Assembly: GCA_032207245.1 (NCBI GenBank) | Contig: CM063507.1 | Span: 96,035,252-96,099,251 of the forward strand | Direction: 5' to 3' | DNA length: 64,000 bases | From: Pardosa pseudoannulata | Taxonomy: Eukaryota; Arthropoda; Arachnida; Araneae; Lycosidae | Shown here: one piece after another, positions 42,007 through 53,202 of the stretch | Layout: each line of letters opens with the position of its first letter | Numbering within the stretch: the stretch's first letter is position 1 | Translations under genes and position numbers: made by a program | The notes under the pieces: generated by a model | What the model saw: only the letters and a program-made list of their open reading frames with translations | Told to the model about the DNA's origin: nothing | The model's database searches: none

Positions 42007-44594
42007 CAGTGATTCTCAACCGCCGTTCCGTCGGAACACTGGTGTTCCGCGAAAATTTTGAATATAATATAAGAAACAGTAAATTTTTTTATTACTATAA
42101 AATAAATACTACATAGTTTTGTTAATTATTTGAAATTTAGCAAAAATATTCAATATTATTCTAAATTTTCGCGGAACAGTCAATAATATTAACAGTGTAA
42201 TTATCGAACGACGCAGTTACGTCGTTTGGAGTTACTCCGGGGAATACCACTAAATTTCTAGTGTACTCGATAACGCAGGGAGCGCTACGTAGTGTTGATT
42301 TCGTGCTGTTTCTCTTTCTTCGTACGTAAATAACAAAAGCGCAATTTCGATCTGCGGTTCAGCCATAATTTAATATAAATATCTAGTTTTCGTGAGTGTG
42401 TTTTTTATTGTATATATATATTTTATATTGTTGGAAATTGGTAAGATGAAATGCAAGTTGTGTAGTTTTAACAGTATTCTTATCTTTTTTAGTTGCTTAT
42501 TTTAGCATTTATACAAGACTTTTAAATCTGAAATATGGACAAATTTTTGAAAAGAAAGACTGAAAGTGAGGTTAATGTTGGGGCGAGTACAAGCAGGTCT
42601 TCTTCAAGTGAAGGAGATATGCAAGGCAACAAAAATGCCGAAAATAAACGTAAAAAGATATCCGAATCAGTTCGGCATTATTCGGAAGAATATCTGAAGT
42701 TTGGTTTTACATGGAGCGGTAGTCAAGATGTTCCTATTCCGAGATGTATTGTATGTGGTGAAAAATTGGCTAACAGTGCAATGGTCCCAGCTAAGTTACA
42801 GCGACACCTTTCAACAAAACATTCTTGTCTAACTTCGAAAGGTAAAGATTATTTCGAAAGATTGCTGAAAAATCAAGAAGTGCAAGCAACATGCTTTCGA
42901 AAGAGCGTTACAATTTCGGATAAAGCGCAAATCGCTTCTTATAAAGTGGCAGAACTAATTGCATTGAAGCAAAAGCCGCATGATATCGCAGAATCGCTAA
43001 TTTTGCCCGCATGTTTAGAAATTGTTAAGATTATGTTTGGCAATGAAGCGCAGCGAGACGTCCTAAAAATTCCCGTTTCGGACGATACGATAAAAAGAAG
43101 AATTATAGATATGTCAGGTTTTATAGAGAACGCAGTGACGGCGAAATTAAGTACAAAAAATTTTGCGCTGCAAATTGACGAATCCACTGACATAAGTGGC
43201 AAAGCCCAATTAATCGGATTTATTCGCTTTGTTGACGACACTGAAATAATAAATCAGTTTTTATTCTGCAAGGAACTTATTGGTCACGCAACTGGAGAAG
43301 ACATATTTAATTCAGTATCATCTTATTTGGAAGAATGGAAATTATCCTGGGAAAATTGCGCAGGAATCTGTACTGATGGAGCTCCAGCCATGCGTGGCAG
43401 TATTAAGGGATTTTGTAGTCGAGTTAAAGCAATAAATTCAAATATAGTCTCTACTCACTGCTTTCTGCACAGGGAATCTTTGATTTCGAAGAGTCTACCA
43501 GCAAACTTAAAGTCTGTTTTGGAACAAGTCGTACATATGGTGAATTATATTAAATCGAGACCATTAAAAACCCGTATGTTCAAACAACTTTGTAACACCA
43601 TGGAATCCAAATATGAATGTTTGCTTTTGCACTCTGAAGTGAGGTGGCTCTCAAGAGGAAAAGTGCTAACCCGAGTTCATGAGTTGAAACAGGAATTGCT
43701 AGTTTTTTTAGACAAGAGGGTAATGATGTATACGTAAAATATTTGGAAAATGATGCATGGTGTACTAAGCTAGCATATTTAGCCGATATCTTCAGCTACT
43801 TAAATTCAGTCAATACATCTCTTCAAGGAAAAAAATGAAAATATTCTGACATCCACAGACAAATTGCTAGCTTTCCAGAAAAAGCTTTTGCTTTGGAAAA
43901 ATCGTATTGCTCAAAATCGCAAATTTGATATGTTTCCGTTATTAGCAACGGAAAATATTGTTAACATTAACGAAATGATTTCAAATGTGGCAGAGCATTT
44001 GTCAATATTGCAAGACAAAATAACTCATTACTTTCCATCTCTTAATATTGAAGACTTTGATTGGGCGCGAAATCCATTTGGTGAATTTGATATAATGAAC
44101 CAAGATTTTTCTATTCAGGAAGCAGATGAGTTTATTAATATATCAACGGATCGAACGTTACAACTAAAATTCAAAGAAGAAGGAGTGGAAAGGTTTTGGA
44201 TTTCCATCGAGAATGAACATCCATTTATTGCAAAACGAGCGTTGAATATCTTGTTGCTCTTTTCGACGTCCTATCTGTGCGAACTTGGATTTTCAACTCT
44301 AACAAATATTAAAAGCAAAAAAAGAGAAAGACTTACCAATTTAGAAGAAGAAATGAGAGTAGCGCTCTCTTACATAAGACCCAACCTTGAGGAAATTTGT
44401 AAAGGTCGTCAAGCGCAAATTTCTCATTAAAATAAGTTACCATGTAATATATATCTTTATTTCAATTAAATATTAATCTTCCAATTATTTTGTGTGATTT
44501 ACATTAGATTTACAAATTTTATGATAATGGTGTTCCGCAAAAATCGAGACCACTTAAAAGTGTTCCGTGATCCCAAAAAGGTTGAGAGCCACTG
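42007..44594 (+). mobile_element. hAT transposon (ZBED/SCAND3 type) with both terminal inverted repeats
   Basis: Left end CAGTGATTCTCAACC; right end GGTTGAGAGCCACTG, near-perfect inverted repeats. GTTCCGCGAAAATTT motifs occur just inside (42045) and inverted at about 42163, with related GTGTTCCGCAAAAAT and GTGTTCCGTGATCCC at the right. Length 2,588 bp. The 8-bp flanks (CATAGACG left, CTGCATCT right) do not match. Confidence 0.92.
42535..44430 (+). pseudogene. hAT (ZBED5/SCAND3-like) transposase, nearly complete
   Basis: ATG at 42535 opens 400 residues. A BED zinc finger (FTWSGSQDVPIPRCIVCGEK, then QRHLSTKHSC) is followed by catalytic Asp in FALQIDESTDISGKAQ, Asp in GICTDGAPAMRG, and HCFLHRESL. 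A frameshift near 43715 and a stop near 43836 interrupt it. The last 188 residues (43864-44430) include YLCELGFSTLTNIKSKKRER, the catalytic Glu and hAT dimerisation region. The enzyme binds the terminal repeats and excises and inserts the element. Two lesions only, so it decayed fairly recently. A much older relative lies at 10405. Confidence 0.92.
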
Positions 44595-44665
44595 CTGCAT
44601 CTAGCATGCTAGCTGCTAGATGCAGCAGCTAGCATGCTAGATAATACATCTAGCTGCTAGATGCT
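44594..44665. repeat. cluster of CTAGCATGCTAG palindromes at the hAT right end
   Basis: GCTGCATCTAGCA (44594-44606) and TGCTAGATGCAGC (44614-44626) are perfect 13-bp inverted arms around a 7-base loop. They are followed by another CTAGCATGCTAG and CATCTAGCTGCTAGATG. The cluster begins at the last base of the hAT element. Confidence 0.85.
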
Positions 44666-44719
44666 TATGAAGAAAGTAGAAACTTAAAAGGTAGAAACAC
44701 GAACCATGAACAACATAGA

Positions 44720-45913
44720 ATGGAAAATTCTAAGCCGAGTAACAATTTAAGAAATTTTAAGAATAGTGTTAATTATAAATACTCAACGAATAGAACTGTT
44801 AATAAAATTAACGAAAGACCTATTAGCTGCTATGGCTGTGGGAAACCTGGTTTCATAAAGGCAAAATGCCCTACGTGTTCCCCAAACATTAAAGTTGATT
44901 CCGCCCAGGTTAGTTGCTTGAAATTTCAAACGTGTGCGATACAAGAACCCAAGGCAATGTTAATGAAGATTAAAATAAATGGTATGTGGGGTTTAGCATG
45001 TGCTGACACTGGAGCCAGCCACACTGTTGCTGGAGAAACCCTGTATAACCTCCTCCGAGAACAAGGGGTAATTTTTCGTAAAGTGAATTTAAATATAACA
45101 CTCGCGGACGGAGTGCCGAAATTCTCTGAAGTTTATAATACCGAAATAGACATTGAATTGTTAGGGAAAAGAATTCCTACTACACTATTTGTATTACCTA
45201 CAGCTAAGGACAATCGAACTCTCCTTGGTACTGATTTTTTATCCAAAGCTGGTGTTAGCTTGGATACTCAGAACAGAAAATGGTATTTCAACAGTAATCC
45301 TAGGAAAAAATTCAATTTTGAGAAAGATACATTTATACCAGCTTGTGTGCATAAAAACTCTTTCGAATCCTCAGGTAATTCGCAAAACATTAGCACTATA
45401 TCATCCGATAAAATTATTGTGTCTCCTGAGCTGAACATTTGCGTTTTGAAAGAAACTGAAGGCAGTCACTTATCTGCCGAGGAAAGGTTACAATTATGTA
45501 AACTGTTAGAAATGTTTACGGATATCTTTCAGCCAGGGGAAGAGCCTACACCTAGAATTAAACATTATATAGACACTGGTAATAATCTCCCTGTAGCTAT
45601 GCCACCATATCGCATGTCTCCATTAAAGAAGGACATTCTTAAGAAAGAGTTAGAGAATCTTTTGGCCAATGGCACAATTGAAGAATGTGAGTCACCGTAT
45701 GCCTCACCAGTGGTGCTAGTTCCAAAACCTAATGGTCAATTTCGCCTTTGTGTGGACTACAGAAAGTTGAATTCCACTATAAAAACTGATAAATACCCTC
45801 TGCCTAGAATGGATGATTTGCTCCATGAAGCTAAACATACTCCTTACATGTCAACCATAGATTTAAGATCCGGATATCACCAAATCGAGGTAAATCCCAC
45901 TGATCCGAGATAA
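44720..45913 (+). pseudogene. gypsy gag end, protease and RT N-terminal half
   Basis: 397 residues. It begins in the nucleocapsid: CYGCGKPGFIKAKC, where the knuckle His is Phe. The protease active site is ACADTGASHTV with a TLLGTDFL C-terminal motif. RT begins (YRMSPLKKDILKKELENLL, VDYRKLNSTIKTDKYPLPRM, then the catalytic STIDLRSGYHQI). The frame stops at 45913 after NPTDPR because of a one-base shift; RT continues from 45924. Most of gag is missing: the sequence abuts the palindrome cluster by the hAT element. Confidence 0.9.
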
Positions 45914-46649
45914 AACAGCTTTCGTGTGCCCTTTTGGTACTTACAGATATTGCCGCATGCCTTTTGGGCTTAAAAATGCTCCGGCGACATTTCAAAGACT
46001 AATCGATAACTTCAGAAACTCCCTGAATGATGTTTTGGTTCTGTCGTACTTAGATGACATAATAATTTTATCTGAAACTTTCGAGAAGCATATTGATGAT
46101 TTAGGAAAAGTATTATCAAAATTGCGTGAGTTTAAATTACATGCTAACAGAGAGAAGTGTAATTTCGCCTGTAACCGAGTGAAATACTTGGGACACTACA
46201 TTACCAATTCTGGTCTTGAAGTTGACCCAGATAAGGTTGCCGCCATTCAAAATTTACCATCTCCCAGGAATTTAAAGCAAGTCCAATCCTTTTTGCAAAC
46301 TTGCTCGTGGTATAGAAGATTTGTACCGAACTTTTCTGACATAGCAAGGCCCTTAAGTAATCTCACGAAGAAAAATAGCCCTTGGAAATGGGGAAAAGAA
46401 GAGGAAAACGCATTTAAAACCCTAAAACATCATCTGATTAGTCCTCCTGTTCTACGACAAAATGACCCAAATAAGCCATACATCTTGCGAACCGATGCTA
46501 GCAACTACGCGCTTGGAGCAGTGCTGTTGCAAGGTGAGGGAGCTGAGGAGCACCCTATTGAATATGCGAGCAGACTATTAAACGATGCAGAACGGAACTA
46601 TACAACCACAGAACGAGAAGCGTTGGCAGTGGTTTGGGGCCCTAAATAA
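45914..46649 (+). pseudogene. gypsy RT C-terminal half and RNase H start
   Basis: Continues CPFGTYRYCRMPFGLKNAPA, the catalytic LSYLDDIIILSE, VKYLGHYITNSGLEVDPDK, and FLQTCSWYRRFVPNFS. RNase H then starts: LRTDASNYALGAVLLQ, TTEREALAVVWG. A second frameshift near 46640 (VVWGPK then stop) moves the rest to the frame used by 46650-48288. Confidence 0.9.
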
Positions 46650-48288
46650 ATTTCGGGGATACATCGAGGGACAAGATATAACAGTGACATCAGATCATCA
46701 ACCTCTTCGTTGGCTAATGAGTTTAAAATCTCCAACTGGAAGACTTGCTCGTTGGGCTTTGCAAGTCCAGTCGTTTGCCCCAAAGATGGAATACATACCT
46801 GGAAGAGCCAACGTTGTGGCAGATCTCTTGTCAAGACCTTTCTGCCAACACGCTGAAGAATATTGCCAATTCTGCAAAATTGCCATTGATATGCCAACAC
46901 GAAGTCCCAGAGAATTACGAGAAGAACAACTTAAGGACGCAGACCTTAAAAAGATCATTGAATCATTTGAGAGTCCTGCTAAAGATGAAAATTTTACAAA
47001 TTGGCTAAATCGGGGATATTTGTTGAATCAAGGAGTCTTATACCGATATTCACCAGAAGCAGAGACAGAAGAAGCCCAGTTAGTAGTGCCAAAGCATGAA
47101 TGTGAAAGAATACTGAAAGAATATCATGATGCCCCAATGGCGGGACATTATGGTGTAGAAGGAACACTTAGTAAGATAGCGAAGCGGTACTACTGGACTG
47201 GCATGCGTAGATACATTACAGAGTACATAAAGAATTGTGAAGATTGTTGCCGATTTAAAGCTAGTAATCAGAAACCTTCAGGTTTGCTACAAACACCTGT
47301 ATATAACCAACGTTTTGAATCAATTTCAATTGACTTATTTGGACCATTACCCAAGAGTCCTGATGGTAAAAAATGGATATTTATAGTAGAAGACTGCGCT
47401 ACTAGATGGACTGAACTTTTCGCATTAGAACATGCTACAGCTAGGGAATGTGCTATCACCCTGATAGAAGAAGTTTATTTACGTTATGGATTCCCAAGAA
47501 GAATAATAAGTGACAATGGAAGTCAGTTTGTTAGTTCAGTGATGCAGCAAGTTTGTTATCTTCTTAATATAGATCAGGTGTTAACCCCGGTATATCACCC
47601 ACGGGCAAACCCGGTGGAGAGGAAGAACCGAGACTTAAAACCAAGATTGGCAATCCTTGTCAAAGGTAACCACACTATTTGGAGTGAGAAACTCCCAACC
47701 ATACGTTTTGCCCTGAACACAGCAAGATGCGACACAACAGGTGAAACAGCAGCATTTCTTATGTTCGGAAGAGAGCTTCGAACAACAGACGATGTTACTC
47801 GCGACCTTCGAGCTATTATCTCAAATGACAACTTCGTGCCCGAGATAACGCCCTATTTGAAACGTTTGGCAAATTATATGAATCAGTTGAAGTCTGATAT
47901 AGAATTGAAACAGGATAAAAATAAATTTTATGCTGATAAACATATCAGAAAAACGCCTCAATTCAAAACAGGTGATAAAGTGTGGGTAACTCTCCACCCC
48001 AAAAGTCAAACCAAATCCGAAAGAACAGCTAAATTTATGCCACGACGCGATGGCCCATATGTTATTTTTAAAGTACAATCTCCTACATCTTATTTGATTG
48101 CTACCCAAAATAATCCTTTTACTCCCATAGGAAAATACCACTCATCATGCCTCCAACCTTATAGAGGGCAAGGGATGAGCAACCCAATGTTGCCCCTGAA
48201 AAGAAGAGGTCGACCAGTTGCTGAAAGTGAGCAACAGCCAGACTCTACCCCAGTCAGAAAATCTCCTAGATTTCACCCATCGACATGA
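46630..48288 (+). pseudogene. gypsy RNase H end and integrase
   Basis: LNKFRGYIEGQDITVTSDHQ and PGRANVVADLLSR end RNase H. The integrase HHCC finger spans HDAPMAGHYGVEG to NCEDCCRF. The catalytic triad is Asp in SISIDLFGPLPKS, Asp in IISDNGSQFVSS, and Glu in RANPVERKNRDLK. The C-terminal part (FKTGDKVWVTLHP, RRDGPYVIFKVQSPTSYLI) resembles the usual GPY/F module. It ends FHPST at 48286-48288. Intact after the frameshift. Confidence 0.92.
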
Positions 48289-48306
48289 GGACATTAGTCG
48301 ATGGTT

Positions 48307-48317
48307 GAGGGGAAGGA
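48307..48317 (+). promoter_or_regulatory. polypurine tract of the gypsy element
   Basis: GAGGGGAAGGA sits directly before the LTR, where plus-strand DNA synthesis is primed. Confidence 0.75.
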
Positions 48318-48835
48318 TGTAGCAGCGCGCAACGGCCATCTGCGCGCGCACCTTTTTGTTTTAGTGGAAAAGGACAGACTGTTAGTTTTCCGTTAGGTGA
48401 TGTGCTGGTGTGTGCGAGGGCCTCCTGCTCTCTGCATTCTCAATAATGTTAATTGTTAAGTAAACTTGTAAATACGTGTAAATATATTAATAATTAAATG
48501 TAATTTGTTAAATGTAGACATTTTGTTCCTGTGTTGGATTTATAGTGTTACATAATCCATTTAATGTAAGTTATAAATATTTTCTGAGTGGATTTTATTT
48601 TAACACCTTGTAGCGGGTACAATTACCCCTCTCCTTGTTTTACTAGAGGTGGCGCTAGAAAGCCATTGAGTGTGTGTTCTAATATAGTGTCAGTGGTCTA
48701 TGAGAGTGTGTTTTGTGATCTTTGTTGTTTGGTGTTCTGTGTTGTGGAACTTTGCAAGAAAATAAAAATAGTTCATAAAAAATAGTCTAAATTAATTCTA
48801 AACGTCTTATGAAATAAGAGTCTCGTCCTCCTACA
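48318..48835 (+). repeat. gypsy 3' LTR
   Basis: 518 bp, TGTAGCAGCGCGC to CGTCCTCCTACA, with matching TGTAG/CTACA ends. AATAAAAATAG at about 48761 could be the polyadenylation signal. No 5' copy is in the window; the 5' side of the element is lost next to the hAT. Confidence 0.8.
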
Positions 48836-49161
48836 ACCTTTAAAATAGACATACTTTACCATAGCAACAAAAAAAAACACACTAAGAAATCAAATTGTAT
48901 TGTATTGTAAAATTTATTTTCAGCAACCCCTTAAAAATTGTCATTTTTAATCTTTAATTTTATATTTATTATTATTATTTTTTTAACACTAAGCAGGTTA
49001 CTTGTAGTTTAAAAACAGAACTAATTGTGAGATCCACTTTATAAATCTCGGTTTATTATGCAAAACAATTATTTAAATTTTATTTTGTCACCGTGAACTG
49101 AACGATTTTGAAAACGATATTTATTATGATGAGTATATTTATTTGTACGTTGTGGCAACAA
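48836..49161. other. AT-rich stretch; 49027-49160 related to 29262-29450
   Basis: No gene. TGTGAGATCCACTTTATAAA at 49027 and the following ~130 bases match the insert in copia copy A, ending at TGGCAACAAG, where the duplicated block copy B begins. Confidence 0.5.
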
Positions 49162-49163
49162 GG

Positions 49164-49503
49164 GTTCTTGGTTCAATAGATCTAAATTAACAATGGAAGA
49201 AATAATGCTTTTAGCATATATTGTTAAGGAGGTGGGTTCAAAAACTTTACTCCGGGAGTTTTCTTTCTCAGAGAATTGGTGTCTCAGTGGATTGGCGTCA
49301 GTTTGTTAGAGAAAAAATGTTATATTACATAGAAACTAGGTCAGAGAAAATTGGGGGTGACGCGAAGATTGTTCAGGTAGACAAATCTAAATTTGGTAAA
49401 AGAAAATATAATAAAGGTCGTAAAGTTGAGGGTCAATTGGCTTTCGGTGGAGTTGAGCGGAATACGGGTCGGTTATTTTTTGTAGCGGTACATGATAGGA
49501 CAT
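49164..49503 (+). pseudogene. Merlin transposase relic, copy B
   Basis: Same fragment as 27778-28118: VSVDWRQFVREKMLYYIETR, VQVDKSKFGKRKYNKGRK, GQLAFGGVERNTGRLFFVAV. It carries the same Lys in place of Glu in the catalytic motif and the same right junction to copia. Confidence 0.75.
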
Positions 49504-50165
49504 AAGAAATATTAGCATTAATTGGAGAACTTATACATCTATGTGTTGCAACAAGACAGGATATCACACATGCAGTGAATGTTCTAGCCAATTCAATAAT
49601 AATCCAGATATAAACTCACTGGATGGATGCAAAAAGAATTTTAAGATACGTTAAGGTACTCAAGATCAAGATTTAAATATCAGCCAGATTAAAAACTTTT
49701 AACTGCATTTGTTGATGCTGATTGGGCATCTCCTGTGAATCATTGAAAATCTTCAACTCGTTTTATTTTTAAAATATGCCAATAGTGCTTGGTAATCTAG
49801 AACAAAATACGTAAGCAACGGCGTACCGTTGCGTTATCTGCAACCGAGACTGAACATATGGCCTTATCAGAAACTTGAACAAAAAACTGTACAAGTTCAA
49901 CCTTTTCTTGGCGAACTGTCTAACTTATTATAACTTTACCAACAGTTAGTTTAAGTGATAACCAGTCTTCAGAAAAACTGGTGCTCAACCCTGTACAGCA
50001 CTCCCGCACAAAACATATTGACAATTCTTTATCACTTTGTACATGAAGTCTTCAACAACAGTGAAATTGACGTCAAATTCATAAAATCTGAGGAAATGCC
50101 TGCGGATATTTTAACAAAAGCTTATAAACACAAAATTTATTATGAATTAATCGGAATGATTATTT
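49504..50165 (+). pseudogene. copia RNase H to C-terminus, copy B (no LINE)
   Basis: LIGELIHLCVATRQDITHAV, THWMDAKRILRY, HFVHEVFNNSEIDVKFIKSE and MPADILTKAYKHKIYYELIG (the last open in 49955-50170). Frames shift repeatedly. It shows the uninterrupted order of the relic split in copy A. Confidence 0.8.
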
Positions 50166-50327
50166 TTTAAAAAAAAATCTTTTATATTTTGTATCTGTAA
50201 TTTGTATTTATTATATGTATGTATGCAATTTTATGGGAGAAGTATGAAGTACTGCAAAAGTATGCACTTATATTTCTAAACTGCTGTGAAATATTACGAT
50301 TTAGAAAATTAGGTTGTGAGGGGAAAT

Positions 50328-50599
50328 TGTTGAAAAAGGCAATTATAATTTTCTCTCCCTCTTTAGGCGTTAAGTAATGCGCATGACTGTGTTTGGCTGT
50401 GCTTTTAATGTTTTTCAATTTATTTTTACTCATATCCTCAAAATTCTTTTTTACTTGTGTGTTTTAGTTTGTTTTATGTGTTGTATTTAATACTTCTTGC
50501 TTGGCGCAGTGTCTCTGGAGAATTTTGCGCCATTTAACTCTAATAAATCAACCTTCTCTTCAATAATTTTAAGGTTTTAATCAATTTATCATCGTTACA
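50328..50599 (+). repeat. copia 3' LTR, copy B
   Basis: 272 bp, TGTTGAAAAAGGC to CGTTACA, preceded by GAGGGGAAAT. It has the same internal block resembling the LINE 3' end and the same AATAAA. Confidence 0.7.
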
Positions 50600-50621
50600 C
50601 AACTTAAGTTCATCATTAAAA

Positions 50622-50853
50622 GTTTGTGGCGCTACCAGGTCGATTCGTGAGGGTTCTTGGTTCAATAGATCTAAATAACAATGAAAAAAATAATGCTTTT
50701 AGCATATATTGTTAAGGAGATGGGTTCAAAAACTTTACTCCGGGAATTTTCTTTCTCAGAGAAAGAAATGGTGGATTGGCGTCAGTTTGTTAGAAAAAAA
50801 TGTTATATTACATAGAAACTATGTAATATAACATTTTTTTCTGTGCACTATGT
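50622..50853 (+). pseudogene. third Merlin fragment ending in a fold-back
   Basis: GTTTGTGGCGCTACCAGG to AAATGTTATATTACATAG repeats the Merlin sequence of 27748-27950, then turns back on itself. It interrupts a segment that is continuous in copy A (CATTAAAATCGTTGCATGC). Confidence 0.7.
50792..50842. repeat. 24-bp perfect inverted repeat with 3-base loop
   Basis: The left arm is 50792-50815, the loop AAA 50816-50818, and the right arm 50819-50842. The arms contain ATGTTATATTACATAG and its complement. Only the left arm matches Merlin in Merlin orientation. Confidence 0.95.
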
Positions 50854-51007
50854 TGCATGCTTTGGTAAATAATCTCCTATACTGGGTTCTAGATTTTTTT
50901 TTCTAATACGTTCATATTTATTACATAAACTGTTCTTAATTCAATTTAGTTTGATTTCAACAGTTATAGCAAAACGGTCCCTTTAATACTTAGTAACTTT
51001 CTCCACA

Positions 51008-51510
51008 ATTTCATTGCCTTTGATGCCGAAATGAGGGTGAACCCAGCTAAAAATTAATGAGATTCCCATGGATTTAAGGTTAGTAATTAAAGCAAGAATT
51101 TTGAAAACAATAGGATTATTACAATTAGTTGATACCAATGAATTTAAAACACTTTGAGAGTCTGTATAAACAATAAAAATTTAACTATTGTGATGCATCA
51201 TTTTTTCTAAATTCTTGGAGATAGCAAAGGCTTCAGCAGGAAAGATGGAGAGTTTAGAATGTAGTGTGTAGCTATAGATCTTTTCTTCAATACTGTATGC
51301 ACAGCTGATAAAATTTGTGGATTTGGAACCATCGGTAAAAACAGGAGTGCAAGTTTTAAAATATTGTTTGTGGTTTTCAAAAGTTTGCCGCTAAATGCTA
51401 TCAGCTGTTGAAGTTTTACCAAATGACTTAAAAGGGTTAAGAACAGTAAAATTAGGAGTGTGCAAAGGATTTATTCCAATATTGATGACAATTCCAATAT
51501 TTATTCATTA
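51008..51510 (-). mobile_element. LINE internal fragment (RT end to RNase H), copy B only
   Basis: Minus-strand reading gives TPNFTVLNPFKSFGKTST, VFTDGSKSTNFISCAYSIEE, AEAFAISKNLEKM and YTDSQSVLNSL. It lacks the 3' UTR and tail, so it is not a simple insertion. Confidence 0.8.
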
Positions 51511-51598
51511 GATAGACAAGGATCATTTGTTAAGTTGTCTTTCATTCAATGAACAAAACATAAACAGTCGATATTGGAGGTCTAGGAAATTGATGCAC

Positions 51599-52013
51599 TG
51601 TGACAGTTGGTCACAAGAGAACGAGAGAGGGTCGGTCATTCTCAGGACCAGCGGGAATTTATTCCCCTGAAAAGAGCAGGAGTTCCAGACCCAGAGGGGT
51701 TTCGGATTTTTTATGTCCCTGGATACATCTGTGTAGAATGCCGGCTATCATTGAGGAGTCCAGTCCACTGACCACTCCCTTGATCTCAGCCCTTTTTCTC
51801 CCCTCCCCTTCTTTTTGAGAGGGATCTTTCAAGAACCAGGCAGTGGTTGTCGGGGGCTTGAGGGTGGAGAAGGTTGTTTCTCTCTCCCAAACGATGTTGT
51901 TTTATATCATGTATATATTGTAAACAGTCGAGATAACAAAGTCTAGGACTTTAAGCGATTGTTTTTACTAAGCCCCCACGAATTCAGAGGTGTATATATG
52001 TTGCGACGTTACA
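51599..52013 (+). repeat. LTR-like block
   Basis: TGTGACAGTTGG to GCGACGTTACA, 415 bp, GC-richer than the surroundings, with a TATA-like ATATATTG near 51912. It is probably a solo LTR. Flanks (TGCAC, GCAGT) do not match cleanly. Confidence 0.45.
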
Positions 52014-52189
52014 GCAGTTAAAACCCAGCAACTAAATTCTTATTTATATATTTTTGTAGTCACTGTTTTGATGTTTTTATTGATATTGTTATGAGTTACT
52101 GTTTTAAACAATTTTATCTTTTTTTAATTTTATTTTTAAGATCAAGTGATTGTCTTATTAAAAACACTTAAGATTTATTGAAAATAATA

Positions 52190-52470
52190 AACGATCCTGA
52201 AGTGTACGAACATTTCGATAAGGAAGATGTTACGTGGGCGTACATCGTTAAAAGAGCAACGTGGTGGTGGGATTTCTAGTAACGTCGTGAAAACTTGCCT
52301 AAATGAGATTTTAAGCACAGAGCATATGGCTTCACAAGAACTTTAGACAATTTTAGTGGAAGTAGAGGCCATGCTTGATTCAAAACCTCTAACTTACCTA
52401 TTCAGCAACTCAAATGAACTAAGTCCCCTATCTCCTTCTCACTCCTTGATAGGGCAGCGTTCGCTTTCGT
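52190..52470 (+). pseudogene. BEL/Pao integrase C-terminal relic
   Basis: VYEHFDKEDVTWAYIVKRAT and WWWDF match the W-x-F-I-x-x-x-A-P-W-W-G-G region. After stops and shifts, TILVEVEAMLDSKPLTYLFS and NELSPLSPSHSLIGQ follow. This is a separate Pao copy from the others in the window. Confidence 0.65.
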
Positions 52471-53070
52471 TACCATTTTCATCGCGAAGTGAAAATTTGT
52501 GCTAGTTTTTGAGCTGTGCAAACCCATCTTTTCGATGGACAGCATGAAATTTAGAACAGTAAAAGAGAAAAAAAAAAAAGGGGGGGGGATATCTAGTCTC
52601 CAGCAATACGGTTTCTAACTAGTTTTCATACTTTCACACATCTTTTTATTCATTCATTTTTCTCCGTCGTAGTCGAGCATGCTATTTGTTACATATGTCT
52701 CTTTGTAATACATTTTAAAACCATTTCTACGACGATACATCGTAAGCTAGCGCCATTTTTATTTTCTCTGATAGTTGTTAAGTTATACAAACGTAATTTG
52801 TACTACTTAATAAGTATCAAATTTTCTTGTAAAATAAGCGACACGCAATACGCAGCATTTTGAAATATATTTTTTTTAAATACCGAATTTTTTCTATTTT
52901 ACTCTCTTTAGAATTATCCAGAAACTAATTATGCCATTTCTCTTATTGTGATGAAACAAAATTTTAACATTTCTTAAATATCATTCCCGTCTTTTTCTGT
53001 CAGCAAACTGTGATATTTCTGAGGCGTTTTAACATTTTTAATACATTCTGTCACAATACCGACTGTATTG
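52471..53070. other. AT-rich stretch within the copy-B insert
   Basis: No gene. It contains an A12 G9 run near 52569-52588. Confidence 0.35.
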
Positions 53071-53202
53071 CCTCGAAATATGGTGTAAGAAACTAGACTC
53101 TATTTATAAAGTAATCTATGATATGGCAAGGAAGGACAAATCTCTGACACATTCACGAGCGATATAATTTTCTGGAAATGTGATTTAAAACCACAATACC
53201 AG

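Noticed and set aside
41697..42116. Open frames spanning the N gap
   Set aside because: They are extended only by unknown residues from N bases.
44594..44665. Terminal repeats of another transposon
   Set aside because: The palindromes are local and do not recur elsewhere in the window, and no second copy bounds an element.
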